A program made the translations under genes and the position numbers. The notes beneath the pieces are model-generated. The model worked only from the letters and a program-made list of their open reading frames with translations, was not told where the DNA came from and did no database searches. DNA of 64,000 bases from Kribbella aluminosa (GTDB lineage: Bacteria; Actinomycetota; Actinomycetes; Propionibacteriales; Kribbellaceae). This document shows positions 17,672 through 26,717 of this stretch, piece after piece (the first letter of the stretch is position 1; every line of letters starts with the position of its first letter). The stretch spans positions 3,720,001 through 3,784,000 of the forward strand of contig NZ_JAGINT010000002.1 of the NCBI RefSeq assembly GCF_017876295.1. The letters are read 5' to 3'.

Positions 17672-19296
17672 CGCGAGAACATCTCCAGGTCGACGGCCGG
17701 GCTCGACGCCTCGGCGTCCGCCACGCCAACGCCTTCGTCGGTACGGTCCGCGTTCAGCACGATCGCGGAGTCGATCTCCAGCCCGGCCAGGCGGACCAGC
17801 TCACCGGTCGCCCGGACCTTGGCCGCCGTGGAACGGCCGGCAGTCACGACGACCGCGGCGCGGGACGCCCAGGTGCCGAGGTGGTCGGCGCCGATCGCCG
17901 GCGACAGGGTGGCCAGTGTCAGGACCAGATCGGCCGTGTCCCAGGCCGCGTCGAGCTGGACGTCGGCCGACCGGTTCGGCCGGTTGTTGTCGCCGAGCCG
18001 CAGGTAGCAGCCTTCCGGCGGCAGACCGTTCGGGTCCGGCAGGTACACGTCGATCCGCCGTCCCGGCTGGCTGAACTGCGAGTCCCGCGTGCCGGGCTGC
18101 TTCACCCCGAGCTTCTGTGCGAGCGCCCCGGTCCCGGTCAGGTCCGCGACCAGCACGTGCTTGCCCTCGTCGGCCAGCGCCACCGCACGCGCCGCCACCG
18201 CGAGCGCACACGCCGGTACGTCGTCCACGCTGACCACAGCCAGCGCCGGAGTCGGCCGCTTCGACCAGATGATGCGCTGGCCGAGGTGCTGCGACAGCAA
18301 CTGGATCTCCGGATTCCCCGCCTGCGACGGACGCAGCGTGCCGCGGAACGGCAGCCAGTTGCGCGGCGGACGTCCCGTACTGAGCCGCACCCGGGCGCCC
18401 AGCGCGTTCGAGATGTCCTGGCGTTTCCACAGCCGGTCCGAGATCAACGCCCGTACGACGATGAACCCGAGGCCGAGGAACAGCCCGGCGGCCAGACCCG
18501 TACCGGCCTTGATCGCCAGCGCCCGCTTCGCGTGCACCAGCACCGGGGTCGGGGTGTCGAGCAGCCGGCTCGCGTTCATCTTCGACGCCCGCGTGTTCTG
18601 GTCGAGCAGCTGCTGCTGGATGAACCGGTACTTGTCGCCGGCCGCGTTGAACCGCGCCATCTCCGGGCTGTTCGGCAGCTTCGGGCTGTTCGGGTCGTCG
18701 CCCGCGGCGACGACTGCCTGCCGGGCCAGCGAGAGCTCGTTCTGCGCCGCGGTGAGGTCCTTGACCAGCGGGCTCTCGTCGAGCCCGATCTGCTCGCGGC
18801 GGAAGATCAGGTAGGTCTGGGCGATGATCGTCGCGAGCTTGGTGGCCTGCTCGTCGGTCTTCGCCTGCACCTGGATCTGCAGCACCCGGGAGGTCAGCAT
18901 CGTCGCGGTGTAGCCGGCGAGCAGCTGGTCCGGAGTGTCCGGCAGCTTCAGCAGCGCGATCGTCCGCTCCGCCACGGTCCGGCTGGTGGCCAGGCTGATC
19001 TCGGTCGCCATCGCCTTCACCGGATCGTCGCCCTCGCGGGTGGTGATCAGCAGCCGGGCCGCCGCCTGGTGCGGTGCGGGCAGCAGGAAGTACGTCGCCA
19101 GGCCGCCGGTGAAGCCGATGATCGCCAGCGCCAGCCAGATCCGGGCGTGCCGGACCACGGCGTCGCGCAGGAACCGCAACGTGATCAGGCCCTCCGGCGG
19201 GTGCGACGCCGAGCGCTGCTCGGCGAACAGGCCGTCGTCGTCCTCCGCCCAGCCGGTGCTGGTGGCGGGCTGATCGGAGAGCTGCTGATTCGTCAT
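17668..19296 (-). CDS. Wzz-type chain-length protein fused to a degenerate tyrosine-kinase-like domain
   Basis: The 542-residue protein has two membrane helices (about residues 54-74 and 265-290) flanking an extracellular helical region, as in Wzz/CapA proteins that set polysaccharide length. The C-terminal cytoplasmic part resembles the bacterial tyrosine kinase fold (ALAVVSVDDVPACALAVAA, HVLVADLTG, AAVVVTAGRSTAAKV, IVLNADRTDEG). The P-loop is VSVDDVPACA and lacks GK[ST], and there is no C-terminal Tyr cluster, so kinase activity is unlikely. It overlaps its neighbours on both sides by four bases. Confidence 0.87.
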   Translation of the reverse strand: MTNQQLSDQPATSTGWAEDDDGLFAEQRSASHPPEGLITLRFLRDAVVRHARIWLALAIIGFTGGLATYFLLPAPHQAAARLLITTREGDDPVKAMATEISLATSRTVAERTIALLKLPDTPDQLLAGYTATMLTSRVLQIQVQAKTDEQATKLATIIAQTYLIFRREQIGLDESPLVKDLTAAQNELSLARQAVVAAGDDPNSPKLPNSPEMARFNAAGDKYRFIQQQLLDQNTRASKMNASRLLDTPTPVLVHAKRALAIKAGTGLAAGLFLGLGFIVVRALISDRLWKRQDISNALGARVRLSTGRPPRNWLPFRGTLRPSQAGNPEIQLLSQHLGQRIIWSKRPTPALAVVSVDDVPACALAVAARAVALADEGKHVLVADLTGTGALAQKLGVKQPGTRDSQFSQPGRRIDVYLPDPNGLPPEGCYLRLGDNNRPNRSADVQLDAAWDTADLVLTLATLSPAIGADHLGTWASRAAVVVTAGRSTAAKVRATGELVRLAGLEIDSAIVLNADRTDEGVGVADAEASSPAVDLEMFSR

Positions 19297-20510
19297 CGGG
19301 TCCGCCTTGCCGTGCCGGTGAGTAGCGTGGGCAGCCGCGAGCCGGCCCGCCGTTGCGCCTGCGCGACCCGGCCGACGGTCCGGTCGGACGGATCCGGATC
19401 GGTGACCACCAGGCCGTCGATCGTCCGGTCGTCGGCGGCCGTCGCGACCGCCAGCCGGGCCAGTTCCTCAGCGGTCACGGTGCCGGCCGAAAGCGCGACG
19501 ATCGTCCGCGTGGTGGGCTCGCTGTCGTCCAGGTGCGGCGCGTCGCGGTCCACCAGTACCAGGTGGATCTCGAGCGCGACCTGACCGGACGGCTTGTCGT
19601 GGTGCTGGTCGATCACCAGCGAGGTGGAGATCCCGACCGTACCGGCGAACGCGGCCAGCTGCGGACCGAGCGGCCGCGCCTTGCCGTCGTCCGCGAACGA
19701 GATCACGGTCAGCGAGACCTGCTGGCCGCCTTTCGCGTCCAGCGCGAGGTTGTGCAGGACCTTGCGCAGCGCCCACGCGTCGACCGCGGTCGGCGAGTAG
19801 TGCTCCAGCAGGTTCGCCCAGTCGGAGGGGTCGTTCGCCCGGTACGACGAGACCGAGGCGAGGACCGGAATGCCGACGGCGTCGGCGATGTCGTCCCGCA
19901 GCCGGAGCCGGCGATCGCCACGTGCGCGGGCCAGCACCAGCACCGCTCCGGCGATGGCGCCGAGCAGTGCGCCGAGACCGCCGTACGTGCCGGTGTGTAC
20001 GAGCATGCTGCCGCCGTGCGCGTTGACGGCCTGCTCCAGCATCCGCGCGCCGGTCCGCTTGCCCAGGTCACCGGGCAGCTTCTGGTCGGTCGTGATGAAC
20101 ACCAGGTAGACCTGCGCGACCGCGTTGGCAAGCTGGATCGCCTGCGTTGCCGTCGTACCCTGCGCGTCGATCCGGATGACGTCCTCGGTGACAGCCGTCG
20201 CCTTGACCCGCGCACGAGCCTGCTCGGTCGACAGCGCCGGCGTGACGTTCTGCCCGGCGCTCAGCAGGACCGGTCCGCTCTCCGCGATGTACACCTGCGT
20301 GTCGATGCTCTGAGCATTCGAACTGACGCCGGACGCGGACTGCGGCGGCGGCGGGAGCACTACCTGCGAAGAAGCGCTGTACATCGGCGGCTGCATCAGG
20401 CCGTACCCGATGCCCGCCATCAGCCCCACCACGGCAACCGCCCCCACCAGCAGCCGATGCCGCCGGATCGCCTGCCAAGACTTCTTCACATCCAGCTGCT
20501 GCGCGCTCAC
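19293..20510 (-). CDS. Wzz-type chain-length protein with degenerate kinase-like domain (second of locus A)
   Basis: The 405-residue product has two membrane helices (LLVGAVAVVGLMAGIGYGL near residue 20; GGLGALLGAIAGAVLVLAR near 175) around a short extracellular domain that contains the Pro-rich VVLPPPPQS. The C-terminal domain keeps the kinase-like layout (DAWALRKVLHNLAL, VSLTVISFADDGKARPL, STSLVIDQ). It has no G-x4-GK[ST] P-loop and no Tyr tail. It is the first gene of a four-gene leftward operon with Wzz, Wzy and a glycosyltransferase. The element GTGTATCAG lies about 50 bp upstream. Confidence 0.85.
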   Translation of the reverse strand: MSAQQLDVKKSWQAIRRHRLLVGAVAVVGLMAGIGYGLMQPPMYSASSQVVLPPPPQSASGVSSNAQSIDTQVYIAESGPVLLSAGQNVTPALSTEQARARVKATAVTEDVIRIDAQGTTATQAIQLANAVAQVYLVFITTDQKLPGDLGKRTGARMLEQAVNAHGGSMLVHTGTYGGLGALLGAIAGAVLVLARARGDRRLRLRDDIADAVGIPVLASVSSYRANDPSDWANLLEHYSPTAVDAWALRKVLHNLALDAKGGQQVSLTVISFADDGKARPLGPQLAAFAGTVGISTSLVIDQHHDKPSGQVALEIHLVLVDRDAPHLDDSEPTTRTIVALSAGTVTAEELARLAVATAADDRTIDGLVVTDPDPSDRTVGRVAQAQRRAGSRLPTLLTGTARRTR

Positions 20511-20558
20511 AGGCCCCCTCCAGTGTCGTCTGAACTAATAGAGGGGCGGAGGCAGGTA

Positions 20559-20567
20559 CTGATACAC
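20559..20567 (-). promoter_or_regulatory. GTGTATCAG element upstream of the Wzz operon
   Basis: GTGTATCAG (within GGGTGTATCAG) read leftward lies about 50 bp before the start at 20510. The same nine bases occur upstream of the sugar dehydrogenase gene (29346-29354) and the epimerase gene (31213-31221). It is a candidate shared promoter or operator element. Confidence 0.4.
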
Positions 20568-20570
20568 CCG

Positions 20571-22484
20571 TTAGAAGCGGAAGGTTGTAACTGCCGGGGT
20601 GTCGGCGGACAGGGGGCCTGTGCCGAGCAGGGTGGTGCTGGGGACCTTGTGACCGAATCGCGGTGAGTACCAGCCGAGCAACGGATTGTTGCTGCCGCGG
20701 CAGGTCGTCCAGGTCAGTTCTGCGGGCAGTTCGACGACGGCCGAGCCGTTGGGCCATTCCAGCCGCCCGGTGGCTTGGTCGAAGTCGACCTCGGGACCCA
20801 GGTGCCAGGCGATGCGTACGTCGGTTGCTGCGTCGACAGTGTCCGCTACGCGCAGTACGTCGTTGTCGAGGGTCGCCGTACGTCGGTGGGTCACGGGGGC
20901 GTAGCCGTCGTGTTCGGCTTCCCACGTGGCGGGGGAGCGGTGGAGGACCTTGCCGGTTGCCCCGCGCAACCACAGGAACGGGCCGCCCCAGGTGGACTGT
21001 TCGGCGCCGGCTACCTCGACGGTGTTGTGGGCGATGGTTGACCGGAAGTAGTTCCGCCACTCCTCTTCGCCGTGGTAGCAGTACGTGCCGGGGTCGGCCA
21101 GGATGTCTACGCCGTCGACGCGTACCTCTAGTGAGAGCGCATCGGAGTGGGCGTGGGCGGCGATGGAGAGAAAGCCGTGCGGTCCGGCGTCAGCGCGGCA
21201 CCAGATGTTGTTGCTGCGCAGGATGGTCAGGCCGGCGTCACTGAAGTGGCCTGGGCGTTCAGCGGGGCGGTCTGGTTGCTGGCCGTTCACCAGCACGCCG
21301 ACGATCACTGACGTCGCAGTACTCGGGCTATCGGGCCACCAGGGCGCTTTGCCTACCACGGCTGCGCCTAGCGAGAGGTATGCCGACCACGTGCTGGCGT
21401 CTGGTGGGTCCAGCACCAGGACCATGCCCTCGTCGTCGTCGCCTTGCCGTGGTGGGCGTAGGCGGCTGTCGACGATCGCTGCTGCCGCGTCGACGGTGCG
21501 GGTCAGCAGAGCCCACGTGTCCTGGCTGAGCGGGTGGCCGGCGTTGTCCGCTTCCAGGGCGGCGTACAGGCCGAGCTCTGACACGAAACGGTGGTAGTCG
21601 GTTGCCAGCTCGCGGTTGATGCCTGACGGGAATGTGTTGGCGTCAAGCTCCTTCTCCAGCAGGGCTGCTGCGTTTGCGCGCCACCGGTCGCTCTTGGTGA
21701 ACCAGGGGAACGCACAAGCGCCTACTAGTTGTCCTGCTGCCTCTGCGATCACATGGTTGTTGGCTGAGGACCCGTGGCTGTGGAACGCGGCTAGGTACCG
21801 CTGGTGCCAGTACAGCTGCTGTAGCGCCAGCTCGTTGTGCTCGAACAGGTCTGTGATGTCGGGCCAGTCGTTCAGCAGTCGTCTGATCCACGTCCAGCTG
21901 ATGAGGCGCAGGCCGATCTCGATACCGCTTGCCCAGTGCACTCCGGACAGGAACGGGTTCGTACGCCACCAGTCGTTCAAGTGGTCGGCTACGCGTTCGG
22001 CGTACCGGTCGTCGTGGGTCAGGTACCACGCAGCGGCCAGCTGGGTGAGGTGGTGGTGGCGGGACAGCTCCCACACCTGCTTGATGTTGCCGACCGCCTG
22101 CTCGTTGCGGTGGTTCAGTTTGAACACGTACTGCGTTGGGTCCGAACGGCGGCCTGTTACCGGGTCGCGGAACCAGTCGGGCGCCTTGAGGTCGGTGCGT
22201 TCAACACCTAGTACCTCCAGATTGCCGGCCAGGATGGCGTCGGCCTGCTGGATCACTGCCTTGCGGGCGTCTTCCGGTACGGCGCAGGCCGTGTGCGCCG
22301 GGAGCGTCGTACTGAACGTTCTTTCGCGTCGTACCGGCAGGGTCAGCTTTCCGTCCTGCCCGGGCCTGACCTGTTGGTAGGCCCAGGCAGTACGGCGTCC
22401 GGCGTCGCTGGTGCGCTGGATGAGTTCGGTGGGGGACATCCGGCGCAGGCGGCGGACGTACCAGCCCAGAGGCTGGCGGCTCAC
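20571..22484 (-). CDS. Heparinase II/III family protein (polysaccharide lyase-like)
   Basis: The 637-residue protein has the alpha/alpha-toroid N-terminal domain (FKLNHRNEQAVGNIKQVWEL, HWASGIEIGLRLISWTWI, NNHVIAEAAGQLVGACAFPW). This is followed by the beta-sandwich with the characteristic FLSIAAHAHSDALSLEVRVD and DPGTYCYHG blocks. Such proteins cleave uronic-acid-containing polysaccharides. In EPS clusters they often have no signal peptide, as here, and their role there is unclear. Its start overlaps the bi-domain oxidoreductase stop by four bases. The conserved pairing of these two genes suggests a shared step in making or turning over an acidic sugar. Confidence 0.9.
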   Translation of the reverse strand: MSRQPLGWYVRRLRRMSPTELIQRTSDAGRRTAWAYQQVRPGQDGKLTLPVRRERTFSTTLPAHTACAVPEDARKAVIQQADAILAGNLEVLGVERTDLKAPDWFRDPVTGRRSDPTQYVFKLNHRNEQAVGNIKQVWELSRHHHLTQLAAAWYLTHDDRYAERVADHLNDWWRTNPFLSGVHWASGIEIGLRLISWTWIRRLLNDWPDITDLFEHNELALQQLYWHQRYLAAFHSHGSSANNHVIAEAAGQLVGACAFPWFTKSDRWRANAAALLEKELDANTFPSGINRELATDYHRFVSELGLYAALEADNAGHPLSQDTWALLTRTVDAAAAIVDSRLRPPRQGDDDEGMVLVLDPPDASTWSAYLSLGAAVVGKAPWWPDSPSTATSVIVGVLVNGQQPDRPAERPGHFSDAGLTILRSNNIWCRADAGPHGFLSIAAHAHSDALSLEVRVDGVDILADPGTYCYHGEEEWRNYFRSTIAHNTVEVAGAEQSTWGGPFLWLRGATGKVLHRSPATWEAEHDGYAPVTHRRTATLDNDVLRVADTVDAATDVRIAWHLGPEVDFDQATGRLEWPNGSAVVELPAELTWTTCRGSNNPLLGWYSPRFGHKVPSTTLLGTGPLSADTPAVTTFRF

Positions 22485-24787
22485 ACAGGCTCCGGCTTAC
22501 CGGAGGCCAGGCTGCGGTCCACTGCGATGGTGGCGCGGGTGGTGGCGATCAGTTGCTCGAACGGGATCGGCATCGGTCCGCCTGTGCGTACGGCGGTGAC
22601 GAAGCGCACCAGTTCGCCGCGCTGGCCCTTGTCGGTACTGCGGGACTTGCGGACGACAGGTTTCCGCCCTGCCCACACCGACGCACGCTGGAAGTTGTCG
22701 AAGCGCGCGTTGCGGCCGCCGCCGGTGACGTCGATCGTCTCCTTCGGGAAGCGAGCGTTGCCGCCGCCGACGTACGTGATCGTGCCGACCGAACCGTTCG
22801 CGAACCGGAGCGTGACGAGGACGTCGCCGGCGTCGGGGCCCGGTACGGCGTACACCTCGGCCGGGAGGCTGTTCAGCCACCAGGTGAGTGTGTCGATGAA
22901 GTGCCCGCCCTCACCGGCGAACCGGGTACCCTCCTTGCCGGCGTCGAGGTACCAGCTGGTGGAGTCGAGCTTGCCGGCGTTCACCAGGTACCTGACGGAG
23001 GTGTACCCGTTCTCGCCGAAGCGGTCCTTCAGGTCGGTCAGCAGCGGCGCGAACCGGCGGTTGAACCCGACCATCAGGCGATCGTTGCCGGTGGCATCCA
23101 CGGTGGCGACGATCCGGTCCAGCTCGTCGTCGTTCAGCGCCAGCGGCTTCTCGACGAAGACGGCCTTCCCGGTCTCCAGCGCCCGGCACGCCAGCTCGGC
23201 GTGCGAACTGTGGCGGGTGACCACGAACAGCGCGTCCAGACTCTCGTCGCTCAGCACCTCGTCGACGTTCGTCGACACCGCCTCGAAGCCGAACCGCCGC
23301 TGGGCGTTCGCGGCCGACAGGGACTTGTTGGTCGCAACATGCCCCAACACGACCTGCTCGTCCTGCTGCAGGTGCGGCAGCAACATGCTCGATGCGTAGT
23401 TCCCCGCCCCCACGAACCCCACCCGTACGGCGCCGGCGGGAGCCGGCCGACCGGCCTGCTGCCGCCGGCGGTTGGTGTCAACGCCCGCGACATCCCCCTC
23501 CACACCACCGGCCGCGCCTGCAGCGCCGTGCGCTGCGTGCTCGTCTCCGTGCGGTGCGCTCTCGCTCTCCGCGTCACCTGGCGCGCTCTGCGCGCCCCGC
23601 CCGACGGCGTGCGCACCGGTACCGGCGCTGTGCGCCGTACCGCCCGTTTCTGCTTCCTTTGGGTATTCGAAGAGGAAGCCGACGCCTGGGTAGGCGCCAG
23701 TGCTGAGTTTCTCGTAGACGTCGGTGGCGTCGGCGATGGGGAAGGTGTTGGCGATCAGGCTGCCGACGTCGACCTGTTCGCGGGCGATCAGGTCGACGAA
23801 GCACTCGAGGTTGCGGCGCTCCGTCCAGCGAACGTACCCGGCGGGGTAGTCGATCCCGTCCAGCTCGTACCGGTCGTCGTACCGCCCCGGCCCGTACGAC
23901 CGCGAGAACCGGACGTCCAGCTCCTTCTCGTAGTACGCGTTCCACGGCAGATCCAGCTTCGTCTTGCCGATGTCCACCACCCGCGCCCGGTCACGAGCCA
24001 GCCGGGCCGCGGTCTCCACCGGCCCGTTCGAGTGCCCGCCCGCGGCCAGCAGGATGCGGTCGGCGCCGAGCCCGTTGGATGCCTGCAGCAACGACCGCTC
24101 GAGCGCCGCGACCCCGGCCTCGTCGGCACCCGCGCAGTACAGCGCGCCCGCCTTCTCCGCCATCCGGCATCGGTCCGCGACCGTGTCGATCCCGAACACC
24201 CGCACCCCAGCGGCAACCAGCAACCGCACCACCAGCTGCCCGACCAGCCCCAGCCCGATCACCACAGCCGTGTCACCCAGCTGCACCTCGGCCTGCCGAA
24301 CCCCCTGCATGGCAATCGCGCCGACAGTGGCGAAGGCAGCCTGCTCAGCCGGCACCCCGTCCGGCACCGGCACGCACAGATTCACCGGCACCCAGTTGTA
24401 CTCCGCATGAAGAGCGAACTCGTTCCCCGCGGCGGCAACCACCTGCCCGACACCGAACTCCTCGGCCCCCGCGCCGACCTCCACGACCACACCGCACAGC
24501 GAGTACCCGAGCGGCGTGTACGAGTCGAGCTTGTTCATCACCTTCTTGTACGTGCTCGTCAACCCCTGCTGCGCGACCGTGTCCAGCACCTTGCGTACCT
24601 GGTCCGGTCGCGCCTTCGCCTTGCCCAGCAGCGACAGCCGCGCCTCGCCGACCTTCATCAGCTCGGTCCCGGTGGAGATCAGTGAGTACAGCGAACGGAT
24701 CAGCACCCCGCCCGGCGCACAAGCCGGCGGCGGTACGTCGAGCACCGCCAGCTCGCCGGACTTGTAGTTCTGTGCAACCTGCTTCAT
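22481..24787 (-). CDS. Bi-domain oxidoreductase: zinc-type alcohol dehydrogenase fused to Gfo/Idh/MocA dehydrogenase
   Basis: The 768-residue protein joins two NAD(P)-dependent enzymes. Residues 1-380 are a medium-chain dehydrogenase (LGYSLCGVVVEVGAGAEEF, VIGLGLVGQLVVRLLVAAGV, ILLAAGGHSNGPV). After a low-complexity linker rich in Ala, Gly and His come about 320 residues of Gfo/Idh/MocA type (RVGFVGAGNYASSMLLPHL, FVEKPLALNDDELDRIV, GGHFIDTLTWWL). Such fusions are typical of capsule and EPS clusters and are thought to oxidise or epimerise a nucleotide or lipid-linked sugar. The start at 24787 lies 9 bp after the asnB stop. Confidence 0.92.
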   Translation of the reverse strand: MKQVAQNYKSGELAVLDVPPPACAPGGVLIRSLYSLISTGTELMKVGEARLSLLGKAKARPDQVRKVLDTVAQQGLTSTYKKVMNKLDSYTPLGYSLCGVVVEVGAGAEEFGVGQVVAAAGNEFALHAEYNWVPVNLCVPVPDGVPAEQAAFATVGAIAMQGVRQAEVQLGDTAVVIGLGLVGQLVVRLLVAAGVRVFGIDTVADRCRMAEKAGALYCAGADEAGVAALERSLLQASNGLGADRILLAAGGHSNGPVETAARLARDRARVVDIGKTKLDLPWNAYYEKELDVRFSRSYGPGRYDDRYELDGIDYPAGYVRWTERRNLECFVDLIAREQVDVGSLIANTFPIADATDVYEKLSTGAYPGVGFLFEYPKEAETGGTAHSAGTGAHAVGRGAQSAPGDAESESAPHGDEHAAHGAAGAAGGVEGDVAGVDTNRRRQQAGRPAPAGAVRVGFVGAGNYASSMLLPHLQQDEQVVLGHVATNKSLSAANAQRRFGFEAVSTNVDEVLSDESLDALFVVTRHSSHAELACRALETGKAVFVEKPLALNDDELDRIVATVDATGNDRLMVGFNRRFAPLLTDLKDRFGENGYTSVRYLVNAGKLDSTSWYLDAGKEGTRFAGEGGHFIDTLTWWLNSLPAEVYAVPGPDAGDVLVTLRFANGSVGTITYVGGGNARFPKETIDVTGGGRNARFDNFQRASVWAGRKPVVRKSRSTDKGQRGELVRFVTAVRTGGPMPIPFEQLIATTRATIAVDRSLASGKPEPV

Positions 24788-24796
24788 GTCCGTCCT

Positions 24797-26716
24797 TCAT
24801 CCAGAGGTGATGGTCACGCCCAGGGAGCGCATGTGCCGCGTCCAGGTCTCCAGCGTCAGCAGCTGCCAGATCTGCTTGGAGTAGTCCTCCCGGCCGGATC
24901 GTTCATCGTCGACAATCTGCTGGACCGCGGACTGTCGGAGGAACCCGCTTCCGACCAGCTCCCCGCGCAGCAGTACGTCGTCGACCAGCTCGCGCAGGTC
25001 GTTCCGCACCCAGGCGCGCAGCGGCGCACTGAACGACGCCTTCGGCCGGTAGATGATCTCCTTCGGCAACCACGCCTCGGCGGCCTTCTTCAACGCCAGC
25101 TTGCCGACCCGGCGGTGGATCTTGTCGCTGCCCGGGATCGAGAACGCCGCCCGCGCAACGACCGGGTCGACGAACGGCGTCCGTACCTCGGTCGACGCCG
25201 CCATGCTCGCGCGGTCCGTGTACGTGAGGTTCAGCCCGGGCAGGAACATCCGCGAGTCCGCCAGGCACATCCGGTTCACGTGGTCGTCGAGCGCGTTGTC
25301 GTGGTAGATGTCGCTGTGCTCGGCGAGCAGCTTCCCGACGTACGGCTCGAGGTCCGGGCTGATCAGCCCGGCGAGCTGGTCCGCGTCGTACATCGTGTAG
25401 CTGCGCCGGAACGCCTCCTCCTCGGGGAGGTTCGCGAACGTCTCGAACCGTTTCGCCCAGCGTGCGTAGCGCAGCCCGCGACCGTTGACGGTCACCGGGA
25501 GCCGCCGTACCGCCGGCCCGACCAGCCCGTTCCGCAGTACGCCGGGGAGCCGTTGGTACTGCGCTCCCATCACGCAGGCGAGGTGCTTGCGGTACCCACC
25601 GAACAGCTCGTCGGCGCCCATCCCGGACAGCAGGACCTTCACGCCCGCGTCGCGTGCGGTCTCGCACATCAGCAGGGTGTTGATCGCGGCCGGGTCGCCG
25701 ATCGGTTCATCCAGATTGTCAACAATCCGCGGAAGCAGTTCGACGACGTCCGGCGCGATCTCGATCTCGTGCAGGTCGATGCCGAACTGCCGGGCCAGCT
25801 TGCGCGCGTAGACCGCGTCGTCCGGCATCGCCTCGAGCTTCTGGTCCTGCGCGCGGAACGTGATCGTGTACGAGTCGATCCCGGGATCCAGCTGCTTCGC
25901 CAGCACGGTCACGAGGCTCGAGTCGAGGCCCCCGCTGAGGAATGTCGACACTCCTACGTCGGCGACCAGGTGCGCGGCGACGGACTCCTCGATGACCTGG
26001 CGGAGGTCGGCGGGCGGACCGGCCGCGGCCTCGGTCGCGACCTCGGACACCCGCCAGTACGTCTCGTGCCGGCTGCTGCCGTCCGGGCGGAACTCCGCCC
26101 AGGAGCCGGGCGGCAGCTTGTCGACGCCGTCGATCGCGCAGCGCTGCTCGGGCAGCCAGTAGTAGAGCATCGACGCGATCAGCGCGCCGGGCTCGGTGCG
26201 CAGCTCGGACCCGACCGCGGAGACCAGAGCCTTCAGTTCGGACGCGAAGATCACGCCGCCCTGCCGGCGGAGGAAGTACAGCGGCTTGATGCCGAGCGGG
26301 TCGCGGGCGAGGTACAGGCTGCCGCTCTCCTCGTCCAGCATCGCGAACGCGAACATGCCGCGGAAACGCCCGAGCGCCTCCGGTCCCCAGCGGCGCCACG
26401 CCTCCAGCACGACCTCGGTGTCGCTCTGGGTGCGGAAGTGCACGCCCGACTTCGACAGCTCGGCCCGGAGTTCCTTGTAGTTGTAGAGCTCGCCGTTGTA
26501 GCAGATCGTCAGGCCGCGCTTGCTGAACGGCTGGTCCGCGGCTGCCGACAAGTCGATGATCGACAATCTACGATGCGCAAGGAACGCACGGACATCGCCT
26601 TGGTCGAACGCGTACACCCGGTCCGCGTCCGGACCGCGATGTGCGATCCGGTCGCTCATCGCCTCCGCGAGCGCGAAGCCGTCGCGCTGCTGGTAGCAGC
26701 CCGCGATGCCACACAC
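24797..26716 (-). CDS. asnB: Asparagine synthase (glutamine-hydrolysing) family protein
   Basis: The 639-residue protein has the N-terminal glutaminase domain with the catalytic Cys2 (MCGIAGCYQQRDG) and RLSIIDLSAAADQPF. It has the C-terminal synthetase domain with the ATP pyrophosphatase loop FLSGGLDSSLVTVLA and LLSGMGADELFGGYRKH. In EPS clusters such enzymes usually amidate a carboxyl group, here perhaps of a uronic acid made by the neighbouring dehydrogenases, though that is inference. Three copies of the ATTGTCGACAAT-like palindrome lie inside the gene (24905, 25715, 26556). It ends 1 bp from the next glycosyltransferase gene. Confidence 0.93.
   Translation of the reverse strand: MCGIAGCYQQRDGFALAEAMSDRIAHRGPDADRVYAFDQGDVRAFLAHRRLSIIDLSAAADQPFSKRGLTICYNGELYNYKELRAELSKSGVHFRTQSDTEVVLEAWRRWGPEALGRFRGMFAFAMLDEESGSLYLARDPLGIKPLYFLRRQGGVIFASELKALVSAVGSELRTEPGALIASMLYYWLPEQRCAIDGVDKLPPGSWAEFRPDGSSRHETYWRVSEVATEAAAGPPADLRQVIEESVAAHLVADVGVSTFLSGGLDSSLVTVLAKQLDPGIDSYTITFRAQDQKLEAMPDDAVYARKLARQFGIDLHEIEIAPDVVELLPRIVDNLDEPIGDPAAINTLLMCETARDAGVKVLLSGMGADELFGGYRKHLACVMGAQYQRLPGVLRNGLVGPAVRRLPVTVNGRGLRYARWAKRFETFANLPEEEAFRRSYTMYDADQLAGLISPDLEPYVGKLLAEHSDIYHDNALDDHVNRMCLADSRMFLPGLNLTYTDRASMAASTEVRTPFVDPVVARAAFSIPGSDKIHRRVGKLALKKAAEAWLPKEIIYRPKASFSAPLRAWVRNDLRELVDDVLLRGELVGSGFLRQSAVQQIVDDERSGREDYSKQIWQLLTLETWTRHMRSLGVTITSG
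25715..25726. repeat. Palindrome ATTGTCAACAAT inside asnB
   Basis: This is one of the recurring 12-bp AT-rich palindromes of EPS locus A, with one mismatch to ATTGTCGACAAT. The codons read I-V-D-N on the minus strand. Confidence 0.6.
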
Positions 26717-26717
26717 G